Part shown: positions 23,679 through 32,841 of the stretch, in pieces
How the letters are laid out: every line of letters begins with the position of its first letter
Position numbering within the stretch: the first letter of the stretch is position 1
From: an uncultured Colwellia sp.
GTDB lineage: Bacteria > Pseudomonadota > Gammaproteobacteria > Enterobacterales > Alteromonadaceae
Length of the DNA: 32,867 nt
Direction of reading: 5' to 3'
Assembly: GCA_913062815.1 (NCBI GenBank)
Contig: CAJXWZ010000048.1
Coordinates: 1-32,867, forward strand
Program-made: the position numbers and the translations under genes
Notes under the pieces: model-generated
What the model was told of the DNA's origin: nothing
Seen by the model: the letters and a program-made list of their open reading frames with translations, nothing else
Database searches by the model: none

Positions 23679-24383
23679 ACTCTTCGTTCTGATAAAATCA
23701 AATACTTGATACAAGTAGAGCATTATTTATTCTCAATTTTCAGGCTCAGAATGCACTTTCACTTATCTCATCAACGGTGATGATGTGTGCATATTCTAAT
23801 ACCATAGAATAGCTAATGATGCAATTAGGCCAGTGCTAACATTAGGTAATTTAGAACATAGAAACATGTATTTTTAAAACGTTTCAATCATCTAGCCAAA
23901 GATCAGCAAATGTCACAAATACAAATCTACTATAAAACTAAATTTTAAAATACCCGACGATGCAACCTATAGATATTAATAGGAAAAATAAATATCATTC
24001 ATGAGTGAAGTAAGAACAGTTAAGGTAAATTAATAACAGTCTATGTCACGTTTATCTGTGACATAAATATTTTTTTGATGAAAATGCCTGAAGGTCAAAA
24101 ATTGAATATATATGCATTTTCCAGTTGATTTATGCAGAGATAATAAAGACCAAAACGAGAAGAAATGTCACACCCGTGTCACAAATGGATTTTCGTTGTT
24201 TTTACGAAATTAAGTTAACATGAGAAAAACTAAAGTGAGTTGAGAGTGTTTTTTGAAAACTAACTAAATAATTCATCAGTTTTATGTGACCGAATTTTAA
24301 GTCACATTGCCCTAACTTTGACAAAAAGACAGTGTAATTACAGATGGTGATTTTTTAACGTGTTGATTTTAAATATATAAAGT
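23679..24383. other. Gene-free interval with repeated TGTCAC motifs
   Basis: No gene is supported in about 700 bp. The hexamer TGTCAC occurs at 23911, 24044, 24166 and 24177 and inverted (GTGACA) at 24058; the pair at 24042-24065 forms an 8-bp stem with an 8-nt loop. Shorter GTGAC and GTCAC copies lie at 24286 and 24301. No tnpA remainder or integrase is visible. Confidence 0.5.
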
Positions 24384-24460
<77 letters not shown>

Positions 24461-24506
24461 ACAGGATATCTTGTACTTTTGGTATGAGATTTTCTAATAT
24501 AAAAAT

Positions 24507-24583
<77 letters not shown>

Positions 24584-24648
24584 TCCGAATGAACTTCTCA
24601 AGATATTAAGAAGAAAGCCCTAAAGGTTTTAATTCTCTTTAGAAGAAT

Positions 24649-24725
<77 letters not shown>

Positions 24726-24790
24726 TCCGAATGAACTTCTCAAGATATTAAGAAGAAAGCCCTAAAGGTTTTAATTCTCTTTAGAAGAAT

Positions 24791-24867
<77 letters not shown>

Positions 24868-24932
24868 TCCGAATGAACTTCTTAATAGATTAAGAAGAAA
24901 AGCCCTAAAGATTTTAATTCTCTTTAGAAGAA

Positions 24933-24982
24933 TGGGTTGCAGAAGCTGTATTTAAAAAATAACGATCTTCGGCTATAACAAG
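24933..24982 (-). pseudogene. Decayed fifth tRNA-fMet copy
   Basis: After a spacer like the others, the sequence GGTTGCAGAAGCTGTATTT...ACGATCTTCGG follows the tRNA 3' half (GGTTGCGGGAGCCAGATTT...ACGACCTTCGG) with several changes. Similarity then stops around the anticodon, where a hairpin ATAACAAG/CTTGTTAT (24975-24997) lies instead. It cannot fold as a tRNA. Confidence 0.65.
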
Positions 24983-25029
24983 TTTAATTCTTGTTATCAG
25001 AATGCTTTTCAGGATTGTGTCCCTGAAAG

Positions 25030-25066
25030 CGAGGCGTATAGTAAGGATAGCACCAAGATAAAGCAA
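25030..25066 (-). promoter_or_regulatory. Sigma70-type promoter of the tRNA-fMet operon
   Basis: On the minus strand, TTGCTT (25061-25066) and TACTAT (25038-25043) are spaced by 17 bp, followed by a GC-rich discriminator (GCCTCGC, about 25030-25036). That combination is typical of stable-RNA promoters under stringent control. It lies about 165 bp ahead of the first intact tRNA. Confidence 0.75.
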
Positions 25067-25190
25067 GCGCTTTTTTTAAATTTTTAATCATTCGCTTAAA
25101 TGCTCTACGTTATGGAGTATTTATAAGCGGTTCCTATATGTTTTCCATATATTAAGGCTAACTTTTGTTTATGTGTAGACACACTTTCGC

Positions 25191-25196
25191 TATAAT
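25191..25196 (+). promoter_or_regulatory. -10 element of rlmKL promoter
   Basis: A perfect TATAAT lies 29 bp before the rlmKL ATG. The -35 at 17 bp is weak (TTTATG). The position suits a short-leader promoter diverging from the tRNA operon. Confidence 0.5.
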
Positions 25197-25225
25197 CGCG
25201 CCATCGTTTATTCTAGAGCCGCACC

Positions 25226-27385
25226 ATGTCACAATCCACGCAACAATTTTTAGCCTTAACTTCTCCTGGCATTGAAGTTCTACTCGCCGAGGAAATTAAA
25301 AACCTTGGCGCAGAGCAAGTAGTACAAAAGCCTGAAGGAGTGTATTTCACCACTTCATTAGCGCTTGGTTATAAAATTTCTTTGTGGACACGCCTAGCAA
25401 CCCGAGTGATGTTGAAAATAGGTGAGGGTGAAGCTAAGAATAAAGATGAGCTTTTTGCTACGGCCAGCACCGTTAATTGGCTTGAACACTTTGACTTTAA
25501 AACTAGCTTTGCGATTGATTTTGTTGGTTACAGTGAAGAAATTCGTAATAGTCAGTTTGGCGCCTTAACTATTAAAGATGCTATTGTTGACCAATTTAGA
25601 GAGCAAGGCGTTGAAAGGCCTAATGTTGATAAATCCTCACCTGGTATTAGCTTTCAAGCACGGTTATTAAGAGATAGTGTCAGTCTTTATTTAGACTTCT
25701 CTGGTCGAGGCTTATTCCAACGGGGTTATCGTGAGCATTCTGGTGTTGCTCCGTTAAAAGAAAATTTAGCGGCGGCCTTAATACTTCGCTCAGGTTGGTT
25801 AACAGATACTCGTAAACCATTGGTCGATCCTATGTGTGGTTCAGGCACTATATTAATTGAAGCTGTCGCTATGGCCACTAAACAAGCTCCCGCGATAAAT
25901 CGTGAATCTTGGGGGTTTGATGCTTGGTTAAAGCATGATGATGAACTCTGGCAGGCACAATTAGCTTATGCGGTTGAAAGCTCTGCAGATTCATTAGAGC
26001 AAAGCCAAATTAATAATATTAAAGTTTTTGGTATCGATATTGATGCGAGAGTATTAAAAACCGCCCAACAAAATGCCCGTAATGCAAAATTACAGCGCTT
26101 TATTGAGTTTAAATGTCAAAACACTAACGACATGAATAATACTTTTGGGCAAGCAGGCACTATTCTATTTAACCCTCCTTATGGTGAACGTATTGGTGAG
26201 TTGCCAGAATTAGTCGAAAACTTTGTGTTATTTGGACAAAAATTAAAAACACAATTTATTGACTGGCGAGTAGCGATACTTACGGCCAATATTGATCTGC
26301 TAGCGATGTTAAAACTATCAAGTTTTAAGCGCTATAAATTTAAAAATGGTCCCTTAGATTGCCAACTAGCGCTGTATAATGTTGATGAAAAGCAACTTGA
26401 AAAAGATGCCGTCAGCCCAAACGCTAATTTTGCTGAGCAAGACAGTGCTTTTGCTAATCGCTTAAAGAAAAACCGCAAAGGTCTTAAGGGGTGGCTGAAA
26501 TCGAGCCAGATAGAGTGTTATCGCCTCTATGATGCTGATATTCCAGAATACAATGTAGCAGTTGATATTTATGGTGACTATTTAGTTATTCAAGAATATG
26601 CAGCGCCAAAAACTATTGACGCAGATAAAGCGGCAAAACGCTTGCAAGAAGTCATTTACTGGGCGCCCAAGGTATTAGAAATACCAACCAGTAAAGTGGT
26701 GTTAAAAACCAGAGCCAAGCAAAAAGGCAGTAATCAATACCAACGTGTTGATAAGTCAAAACAGTCTATTACTATTAATGAACACGGTGCTTTATTTAAA
26801 ATTAACTTGTGGGATTATCTCGATACAGGGCTGTTTTTAGATCATCGCAAAACCAGACAAATTGTGGCTAAAAAAGCCAAGGGTAAAAACGTACTAAATC
26901 TATTTGCTTATACCGGCTCTGTGTCTGTACACGCGGCACTACACGGTGCTAGCACTATCACCACGGTTGATATGTCTAATACTTATCTAAACTGGGCGCA
27001 GGATAACTTTGCGTTAAATAAACTTAATGGTCATAAATATCAATTTGTACAAGCTGATTGTTTAGAATGGTTAAAAAAGAATAACGATCAATTTGAGTTG
27101 ATTTTTATTGATCCGCCGACCTTTTCTAATTCTAAACGCATGGAAGACAGTTTTGATGTGCAACGTGATCATGTAACCTTGCTCACTGATGCCTTAAGTT
27201 CATTGGCCGATGGTGGCGAAATATTTTTTACCAACAATAAACGTAACTTTAAAATGGACTTTGAGGCGATGGACAAATTAGGCTTGCAAGCAACAGCGAT
27301 GTCGGATGTTACTCGCGATAAAGACTTTGCTCGTAACAAGCATATTCACAATAGTTGGTCTATTAAAAGAGCTTTTTCAAAGTAA
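25226..27385 (+). CDS. rlmKL: Bifunctional 23S rRNA methyltransferase RlmKL
   Basis: Makes m2G2445 (RlmL half) and m7G2069 (RlmK half) in 23S rRNA. The 719-residue protein has an N-terminal THUMP region (about 45-155), the first Rossmann methyltransferase with DPMCGSGTILIEA (about 201) and NPPYGER (about 315), and the second methyltransferase with LNLFAYTGSVSVHAA (about 558) and FIDPPTFSNSKRM (about 632). Length fits the E. coli enzyme (702 aa). No RBS of note precedes the ATG. First of a rightward set of conserved genes. Confidence 0.97.
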   Translation: MSQSTQQFLALTSPGIEVLLAEEIKNLGAEQVVQKPEGVYFTTSLALGYKISLWTRLATRVMLKIGEGEAKNKDELFATASTVNWLEHFDFKTSFAIDFVGYSEEIRNSQFGALTIKDAIVDQFREQGVERPNVDKSSPGISFQARLLRDSVSLYLDFSGRGLFQRGYREHSGVAPLKENLAAALILRSGWLTDTRKPLVDPMCGSGTILIEAVAMATKQAPAINRESWGFDAWLKHDDELWQAQLAYAVESSADSLEQSQINNIKVFGIDIDARVLKTAQQNARNAKLQRFIEFKCQNTNDMNNTFGQAGTILFNPPYGERIGELPELVENFVLFGQKLKTQFIDWRVAILTANIDLLAMLKLSSFKRYKFKNGPLDCQLALYNVDEKQLEKDAVSPNANFAEQDSAFANRLKKNRKGLKGWLKSSQIECYRLYDADIPEYNVAVDIYGDYLVIQEYAAPKTIDADKAAKRLQEVIYWAPKVLEIPTSKVVLKTRAKQKGSNQYQRVDKSKQSITINEHGALFKINLWDYLDTGLFLDHRKTRQIVAKKAKGKNVLNLFAYTGSVSVHAALHGASTITTVDMSNTYLNWAQDNFALNKLNGHKYQFVQADCLEWLKKNNDQFELIFIDPPTFSNSKRMEDSFDVQRDHVTLLTDALSSLADGGEIFFTNNKRNFKMDFEAMDKLGLQATAMSDVTRDKDFARNKHIHNSWSIKRAFSK

Positions 27386-27402
27386 AGCAGCAAAGTAAAG
27401 GC

Positions 27403-27444
27403 AGCAAATTGAAAGTAGCAAGTTGAAAGTAGCAAGTTGAAAGT
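27403..27444 (+). repeat. Three 14-bp tandem repeats
   Basis: AGCAAATTGAAAGT followed by two copies of AGCAAGTTGAAAGT (27403-27416, 27417-27430, 27431-27444) fill the gap between rlmKL and the glutaredoxin-like gene, right up to its translation start region. Confidence 0.85.
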
Positions 27445-27451
27445 AAAACAC

Positions 27452-27721
27452 ATGAAGAAATATAATCTGTATGGCAGTGAAGGTTGCCATTTATGTGAAC
27501 AAGCATTGGCAATATGCTCAGCAGTGTTAATGGCTAGTGAGTTTGAAGAAATTGATATTGTGGAGCAAGAAAAAGTTGCCCACGAAACGAAAACTTTGGT
27601 TGATCTCTATGGCGTACATATTCCTGTATTAGAGCTGTTGAATGAAAACCCGAGTGATAATAAAAAATTATTTTGGCCTTTTACTGCAAAGCAAGTATTA
27701 GCGCTAACACAGCAGAGTTAA
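27452..27721 (+). CDS. Glutaredoxin-like protein (DUF836 family)
   Basis: The 89-residue thioredoxin-fold protein starts at ATG 27452, giving MKKYNLYGSEGCHLCEQA; a TTG five codons earlier is less likely. The redox motif is C-H-L-C, followed by helix EQALAICSAVL, EEIDIVEQEK and the cis-Pro region HIPVLEL. The family usually sits beside uup, as here (8 nt to the next start). Substrates are unknown. Confidence 0.85.
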   Translation: MKKYNLYGSEGCHLCEQALAICSAVLMASEFEEIDIVEQEKVAHETKTLVDLYGVHIPVLELLNENPSDNKKLFWPFTAKQVLALTQQS

Positions 27722-27729
27722 ATTAACTG

Positions 27730-29685
27730 ATGGAATTATTAAGAATAGCCAATGGCGAACTTGCTTTTGGTGAAGACAAAATTTTAAATAAAGCTGACTT
27801 AAGCGTACAAACTGGTGAGCGTATTTGTTTGGTTGGTCGTAACGGTGCCGGTAAATCAACCTTGATGAAAGTGTTGATGGGGCTGCAAAACTTAGACGAT
27901 GGTCAAATACTCAAGTCTAGCACCATGCAATTGGCCATGTTAGAGCAAGATCCACCCGAATCTTCAGATATGAGTGTATTTGATTTTGTTGCGCAAGGGG
28001 TGAAAGAAAATGCCGAATTAATTAGCCGTTACCATGGTTTAATTCACTTAATTGGCGAAGATCCGAGCGAAAAAAACCTCAATAAATTAGCTAACGTTCA
28101 AGACGAGCTTGAACAAGCGGGTGCATGGCAAGACGAGCAACGTATTGAGCAGGTAATGAGTACCTTGTCATTAAATGCGGATGCAAAAATTTGTGATTTA
28201 TCGGGGGGCTGGTTACGCAAAGTAGCACTGGCGAAAGCGTTAGTGACCAATCCTGATATTTTATTACTTGATGAGCCAACTAACCATTTAGATATTGCTA
28301 GTGTATTGTGGTTAGAAAAATTCTTAAAAGACTTTGCTGGTACCATTATTTTTATCAGCCATGATAGAGCATTTATTCGCGGTTTATCGACACGTATTTT
28401 AGATCTTGATCGCGGTAAATTAACAAGTTATCCCGGAGATTACGACCTTTATATCGAACAAAAACAGCATGATTTGCAAGTAGAAGAGCAACAAAATGCT
28501 TTATTTGATAAACGTTTAGCCGAAGAAGAAGTATGGATCCGCCAAGGTATTAAAGCACGTCGTACTCGTAATGAAGGCAGAGTACGCTCTTTAGAAAAAC
28601 TAAGGTTAGAGCGAAAAGCGCGCCGTGAAGTACGAAATCAAAGTACCATGAACATCACTCAAGGTGAGCGTTCAGGTAAGCTAGTGTTTGAAGCCGAAAA
28701 TGTTACCGTTGCCTTTGATGACAACGTTATTATTAACAATTTGAATTTGCTGATTAGTCGTAACGATCGTTTAGCCTTAATTGGCGCTAACGGCACGGGT
28801 AAGTCAACCTTGATAAAACTTATCATGGAAAAATTGGCAGCGACCAGTGGCAAGATGCGCTCAGGGGTTAATTTAGAAATTGCTTATTTTGATCAACATC
28901 GTGAAGCACTTGATCTTAATAAAACGGTACAAGATATTGTCGGTGAAGGTAAACAAGAAGTAATGGTTAACGGTAGATCTCGCCATGTGCTTGGTTATCT
29001 GCAAGATTTCTTATTTAGTCCTAAACGAGCCCGTACGCCAGTAAGAGCATTATCTGGAGGCGAAAAAAACCGCTTACTGCTTGCAAGGCTATTTTTACGC
29101 CCAAGTAACTTACTTATTCTCGATGAACCGACTAACGATTTAGATATAGAAACTTTAGAGTTATTAGAGGAAGTAGTTGCAAATTACGCAGGAACCGTTA
29201 TTTTAGTCAGCCATGATCGCGACTTTGTCAATAATTGTGTTAATACTTGCTTGTATTTTGATGGCACTGGTAGTATCAATCAGATTGTTGGCGGTTATGA
29301 CGATGTAGATAGTTACCTAGTCTTAAAAGACGAGCAAAGGCAAGCACAGCTATCATCAGCAAATAAAAAGAATACCGAACAGAGTAGCAAACAAAGTACC
29401 GAACAAAATACCAAGCAAAATAGTGCTGAAAGTAAAAAAGCGACATCGGTTGATACCCCCTCAACTAAAAAGAAGCTTTCGTTTAAAGAATCACGTGAGT
29501 TAGCTGAGCTACCAGGGATCATAGATAATTTAGAAAATGACATTGCTCAGTTGCAAGAACAAGTAAACCAAGCTGATTTTTTCAGTCAAGATGCTGAGCA
29601 TACAAAAAATATATTGAACCAGCTAGCGATAAATGAGTCAAAACTCGACCTTGCCTATACTAGATGGCAAGCGTTAGATGAATAA
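27730..29685 (+). CDS. uup: ABC-F ATPase Uup
   Basis: Soluble ribosome-associated ATPase with two ABC domains and no membrane part. Domain 1 has GRNGAGKST (36-44), LSGGWLRKVALAKAL and LLLDEPTNHLD. Domain 2 has GANGTGKST (about 351), LSGGEKNRLLLARLF and LILDEPTNDLD. The C-terminal extension has a Gln/Ser/Thr/Lys-rich linker and a coiled coil (LPGIIDNLENDIAQLQEQV), which separates Uup from other ABC-F members and binds nucleic acid. At 651 aa it is full length. Role: relief of stalled translation and effects on transposon excision in E. coli. Confidence 0.95.
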   Translation: MELLRIANGELAFGEDKILNKADLSVQTGERICLVGRNGAGKSTLMKVLMGLQNLDDGQILKSSTMQLAMLEQDPPESSDMSVFDFVAQGVKENAELISRYHGLIHLIGEDPSEKNLNKLANVQDELEQAGAWQDEQRIEQVMSTLSLNADAKICDLSGGWLRKVALAKALVTNPDILLLDEPTNHLDIASVLWLEKFLKDFAGTIIFISHDRAFIRGLSTRILDLDRGKLTSYPGDYDLYIEQKQHDLQVEEQQNALFDKRLAEEEVWIRQGIKARRTRNEGRVRSLEKLRLERKARREVRNQSTMNITQGERSGKLVFEAENVTVAFDDNVIINNLNLLISRNDRLALIGANGTGKSTLIKLIMEKLAATSGKMRSGVNLEIAYFDQHREALDLNKTVQDIVGEGKQEVMVNGRSRHVLGYLQDFLFSPKRARTPVRALSGGEKNRLLLARLFLRPSNLLILDEPTNDLDIETLELLEEVVANYAGTVILVSHDRDFVNNCVNTCLYFDGTGSINQIVGGYDDVDSYLVLKDEQRQAQLSSANKKNTEQSSKQSTEQNTKQNSAESKKATSVDTPSTKKKLSFKESRELAELPGIIDNLENDIAQLQEQVNQADFFSQDAEHTKNILNQLAINESKLDLAYTRWQALDE

Positions 29686-29781
29686 TAAATAAGGTAATAA
29701 ATCATGTAATGACATCTCTTTCAAATAGAGAAGAGTTGTTACTAAATAATTTGAATTTTAAAGTAAGAGTTAAGTAGTAGA

Positions 29782-31632
29782 ATGAACCAATTTGTAAAAT
29801 CAGTTTTGGCAGCCGGAATTACCAGCGCCTTGAGTATAAGTTGTATTAGCCATGTTAATGCTGCTACTTATGAACTTGTTGATAAAGGTGAAGCGAGCAA
29901 GCTTAAATACACCTTTGCACAGCATCAAAATAATGCGGGTGATATGGCTATCTCAGGTACCAGTCTTTATAACTTTCCTGTTCAATATGAGTATCTAGAT
30001 GATGATGACTTTACGGTAATAGAAAGTTATGTATTACTACGCCATGATAGGGTTAACGGTTTAGAAGATATTGAAGATAGCGATGCGTTGAGAGCTGGAA
30101 ACCCCACCGCCAATGATTTAGCGTGGGTGGTGAGGTGGCTACAAGATACTTCTTCAGGTAAAGGACTAGATATAGAGTATCAAAAAGTTGGCGATACCAT
30201 TGCCATGACCCATGTGGGTGGCGTAAGCACAGATTTTAATCTGTGGGATGTTAAGTTTGATGGCACTGATACCTTAACGCGTTCAACCATAGACATTGTT
30301 AGTGGTATTACCGATAGTGGTATCTCGTATGGCACAGCAACGGCACCTTATTTACCTAGCGAACCTTATGCAGACTCTGACGATGTAGAGCATACTTTTT
30401 GGCTTAGAGAACATGGTATACGTGGTTTCTTTTCCTATGATTTAGGCGCCCAGGTATTTGAAGTTACTCCTTTTGAAACAGAGCATGCTGGCGGTACTTC
30501 TGCTGTTTTAGACGTAAGTGAGGCAGGTACTGCGGTAGGCTTTAGTAGTTATAAGGTCACTCAAGCTTTTGACGATGTTATTAATGATGATACCGGCGGT
30601 TGTGCTGATACCGCTAAAGTTCCCGATCAAATGACGCTTGAAGCTTGTATTGCCGAAACACAATTGCAATCAAGCTCTGCTCTTTACCATACTATGGCAT
30701 TTAAGGCGACCCTTGATCCAAACGGCAGCCCTGTTGTTGAGCAACTTGGCTTATTGGTAACACCACATGTAGATGACGAACGCTCCTATTCTAGCCATGC
30801 TTTAGCGGTAAACAGCCAAAATGTCGCGGTAGGTTATGCCGATGGTTTTCGTGATGAAACGGTTACTGAGCCTGACGTTGATGAAGTAAGGACCTATAGG
30901 AATGGGTTTGGAATAATACAAAACTATCAATTTGCAGTAGTCTACAAAAATTCAGAAGTCATAGATCTTAGCGGCGATCATACAAATAAAGGCAGCTCAC
31001 GCGCCTATGATATTAATGATTCAGGTATTGCCGTTGGGCATATTACCAAATCTATTGATGGCAAACTCGTAGATAAATTTTTCTATGTTGACACTAATGT
31101 TAGCAAAGAGGCCGTTAATATGATTAACCCTAGTGATTACTTTAGTGGCTCTGACAGTACCGCGAGAGCGATTAATAATAGCGGCCTAATTGTGGGTGAG
31201 GGGGAAATTGAAACTCATAATGAAAGTATTTCTCAAGGGGTTGCACAAAACCCACGTAGAACGGCAGCCTTTGTTTATAATATGAATGACGATATTTTTG
31301 CTAATATCAATGAGCTTATTCCCTGTAGTGTGCGCCAAACTTACGATATTATTGAAGCTCGCGGCATTAATGATGCCGGCATGATCTCAGCTACTGCAAT
31401 TGTTAAAGCCGATCGCCGTGATGCTAAAGGTGAAATAATGCTAGATAATGGTGGTGAGCCCTTAACCGAAGATGTAGTACGTGCTATTAGCTTAAACCCT
31501 ATTCCTGATGATGGTGAGGTTTGTACCGCAGAAGAAGTGGATAAAGTAGAGCGACAAGGGGCAAGCTTAGGCTTTGGCAGTGCTTGGTTCTTAATGGCCA
31601 TTTTTGCTTTGCGTAGAAGGCTATTTAGTTGA
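29782..31632 (+). CDS. DUF3466 family surface/periplasmic protein
   Basis: The 616-residue protein has a signal peptide (1 to about 27, VNA|ATYELVD) and repeated beta segments with AV(V)GYxDG and INDSGIAVGH-like units (about 290-480), typical of HAF-repeat/DUF3466 proteins. The C-terminus, GASLGFGSAWFLMAIFALRRR, is a small-residue stretch, a hydrophobic helix and an Arg cluster, resembling GlyGly-CTERM sorting tails. Position between uup and rmf is conserved in Alteromonadales as I recall. Function unknown. Confidence 0.85.
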   Translation: MNQFVKSVLAAGITSALSISCISHVNAATYELVDKGEASKLKYTFAQHQNNAGDMAISGTSLYNFPVQYEYLDDDDFTVIESYVLLRHDRVNGLEDIEDSDALRAGNPTANDLAWVVRWLQDTSSGKGLDIEYQKVGDTIAMTHVGGVSTDFNLWDVKFDGTDTLTRSTIDIVSGITDSGISYGTATAPYLPSEPYADSDDVEHTFWLREHGIRGFFSYDLGAQVFEVTPFETEHAGGTSAVLDVSEAGTAVGFSSYKVTQAFDDVINDDTGGCADTAKVPDQMTLEACIAETQLQSSSALYHTMAFKATLDPNGSPVVEQLGLLVTPHVDDERSYSSHALAVNSQNVAVGYADGFRDETVTEPDVDEVRTYRNGFGIIQNYQFAVVYKNSEVIDLSGDHTNKGSSRAYDINDSGIAVGHITKSIDGKLVDKFFYVDTNVSKEAVNMINPSDYFSGSDSTARAINNSGLIVGEGEIETHNESISQGVAQNPRRTAAFVYNMNDDIFANINELIPCSVRQTYDIIEARGINDAGMISATAIVKADRRDAKGEIMLDNGGEPLTEDVVRAISLNPIPDDGEVCTAEEVDKVERQGASLGFGSAWFLMAIFALRRRLFS

Positions 31633-31697
31633 TTTTCTATAAGTGTCCATAAGATATCTATAAGTCTCCCTAAGATAGTATTTTACTGTTTTGTGAT

Positions 31698-31734
31698 AAA
31701 AGCACCTTAATCCACATGGTATTAGGTGCTTTTT
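31698..31734 (+). terminator. Rho-independent terminator after the DUF3466 gene
   Basis: AAAAGCACC (31698-31706) pairs with GGTGCTTTT (31726-31734); inner A-T pairs extend the stem, and a T-rich tail (TTTTTGTTTT) follows. A good terminator 65 nt beyond the stop. Confidence 0.85.
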
Positions 31735-31816
31735 TGTTTTCTATTGAAAATAAATTTCTTAAGCAATCAAGTGTTTAATTATTTTCATCAAATTTCTTTG
31801 TTTTGTACATTGTTTT

Positions 31817-31844
31817 TTGACCATTTGTTAACTAGCTTTATTAT
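31817..31844 (+). promoter_or_regulatory. Promoter candidate for rmf
   Basis: TTGACC (31817-31822) and TATTAT (31839-31844) with a 16-bp spacer, about 30 bp before the rmf start. Confidence 0.5.
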
Positions 31845-31875
31845 GAAAGTGATAGTAATAAAGGAGCGTGCATTA

Positions 31876-32052
31876 ATGATGAATCGGCAAAAACGAGACC
31901 GCCAAGATAGGGCTCATACAAGAGGTTACCAAGCAGGTATATCTGGACGTTCAAAAGAGCATTGCCCTTACCAAAGCACAACAATCAAATCACAATGGTT
32001 AGGTGGTTGGCGTGAAGCTATAGAAGACAGACAGCAAGGCTTAGTTAAATAA
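31876..32052 (+). CDS. rmf: Ribosome modulation factor
   Basis: Promotes 70S dimerisation into 100S hibernating ribosomes in stationary phase. The start is ATG 31876 (58 aa), 9 nt after a full AAGGAG. NRQKRDRQDRAHTRGYQAG, GRSKEHCPYQ and SQWLGGWREAIEDR match RMF closely; the E. coli protein is 55 aa. A longer reading frame upstream has no support. Convergent with fabA across a strong bidirectional terminator. Confidence 0.97.
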   Translation: MMNRQKRDRQDRAHTRGYQAGISGRSKEHCPYQSTTIKSQWLGGWREAIEDRQQGLVK

Positions 32053-32136
32053 ACAACCAAATGATTTGTTTTTTAATAAGCTAATTGAACATTTTTAAAA
32101 TGAAGAAAATCAAAGTGACAGAAAATTAAGATGAAA

Positions 32137-32177
32137 GAATAAATTAAGCCCAGCAATTTGCTGGGCTTAATTTATTC
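32137..32177. terminator. Bidirectional terminator between rmf and fabA
   Basis: Arms of 20 bp (32137-32156 and 32158-32177) are perfect complements around a single central base, with core AAGCCCAGCAA. A-rich and T-rich flanks within the stem ends give U-tracts in both directions, as expected between convergent genes. Confidence 0.88.
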
Positions 32178-32247
32178 GGCTATGGTATGCGCAAAGGTTC
32201 AGAATGTTTTACCTGTTTACCTTGGGCTTGCCAGAAAAAGCTTGTTA

Positions 32248-32769
32248 TTAAAAGCTAGTAGTATCAGCAAATAAACCTACTTTAAGGTTTTTCGCGGTAT
32301 ATATTTCACGACCGTCAACGCTAACACTGCCATCGGCAAGTCCCATAAATAATTTACGCTTAATAACACGCTTCATATCAATTTTAAAGGTTACTTTTTT
32401 GGCTGTAGGTAAAATTTGTCCGGTAAATTTTACTTCACCTACGCCTAAAGCACGCCCTTTACCTGGACCACCTGACCAACCTAAGAAAAAACCAACGAGT
32501 TGCCACATGGCATCTAAACCTAAACAGCCGGGCATTACTGGGTCACCTTTGAAATGACAATCGAAAAACCATAAGTCAGGAGTAATATCTAATTCAGCTA
32601 GAATATAACCTTTACCGTGTTCACCACCGTCCTCGGTTATTTTTACGATACGATCCATCATTAACATATTGTCGCTGGGAAGTTGTGAGTTACCCTCACC
32701 AAACATTTCACCTGTACCTGCTTTAACTAAATCGCTTTTGCTGTATGAATTTTGTAATGCCATGACCAT
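32248..32769 (-). CDS. fabA: 3-hydroxydecanoyl-ACP dehydratase/isomerase FabA
   Basis: Dehydrates 3-hydroxydecanoyl-ACP and isomerises trans-2 to cis-3-decenoyl-ACP, the branch point to unsaturated fatty acids. The 173-residue protein carries the active-site His72 in CHFKGDPVMPG and Asp86 in CLGLDAMWQLVGF, in a hot-dog fold. NMLMMDRIVK and GRALGVGEVKFTGQ are nearly identical to the E. coli protein. The start could be ATG 32769 or 32763; the first has better RBS spacing. A FabR-like operator lies upstream. Confidence 0.97.
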   Translation of the reverse strand: MVMALQNSYSKSDLVKAGTGEMFGEGNSQLPSDNMLMMDRIVKITEDGGEHGKGYILAELDITPDLWFFDCHFKGDPVMPGCLGLDAMWQLVGFFLGWSGGPGKGRALGVGEVKFTGQILPTAKKVTFKIDMKRVIKRKLFMGLADGSVSVDGREIYTAKNLKVGLFADTTSF

Positions 32770-32812
32770 ATTAATTGCCTAAATTGAGTATGAAGTAAGT
32801 TTCTAGGTCGCT

Positions 32813-32841
32813 ACTTTAGCGAACACTTGTACACTAAACAA
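32813..32841 (-). promoter_or_regulatory. fabA promoter with FabR-like operator in the spacer
   Basis: On the minus strand, TTGTTT (32836-32841) and TAAAGT (32813-32818) flank a 17-bp spacer. The palindrome AGTGTACAAGTGTTCGCT (32818-32835) fills the spacer and closely matches the FabR box known from fabA and fabB of gammaproteobacteria. FabR binding would block RNA polymerase. Confidence 0.7.

Noticed and set aside
24042..24065. CRP site
   Set aside because: The half-sites are TGTCAC and GTGACA, the reverse order of TGTGA-N6-TCACA, so it does not fit CRP.
28091..28346. Leftward frames inside uup
   Set aside because: Two overlapping antisense frames within a conserved ABC domain; no independent support.
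31726..31875. N-terminal extension of RMF by 50 codons
   Set aside because: The extension covers a terminator tail and a likely promoter; a strong AAGGAG precedes ATG 31876, and RMF is always about 55-60 residues.
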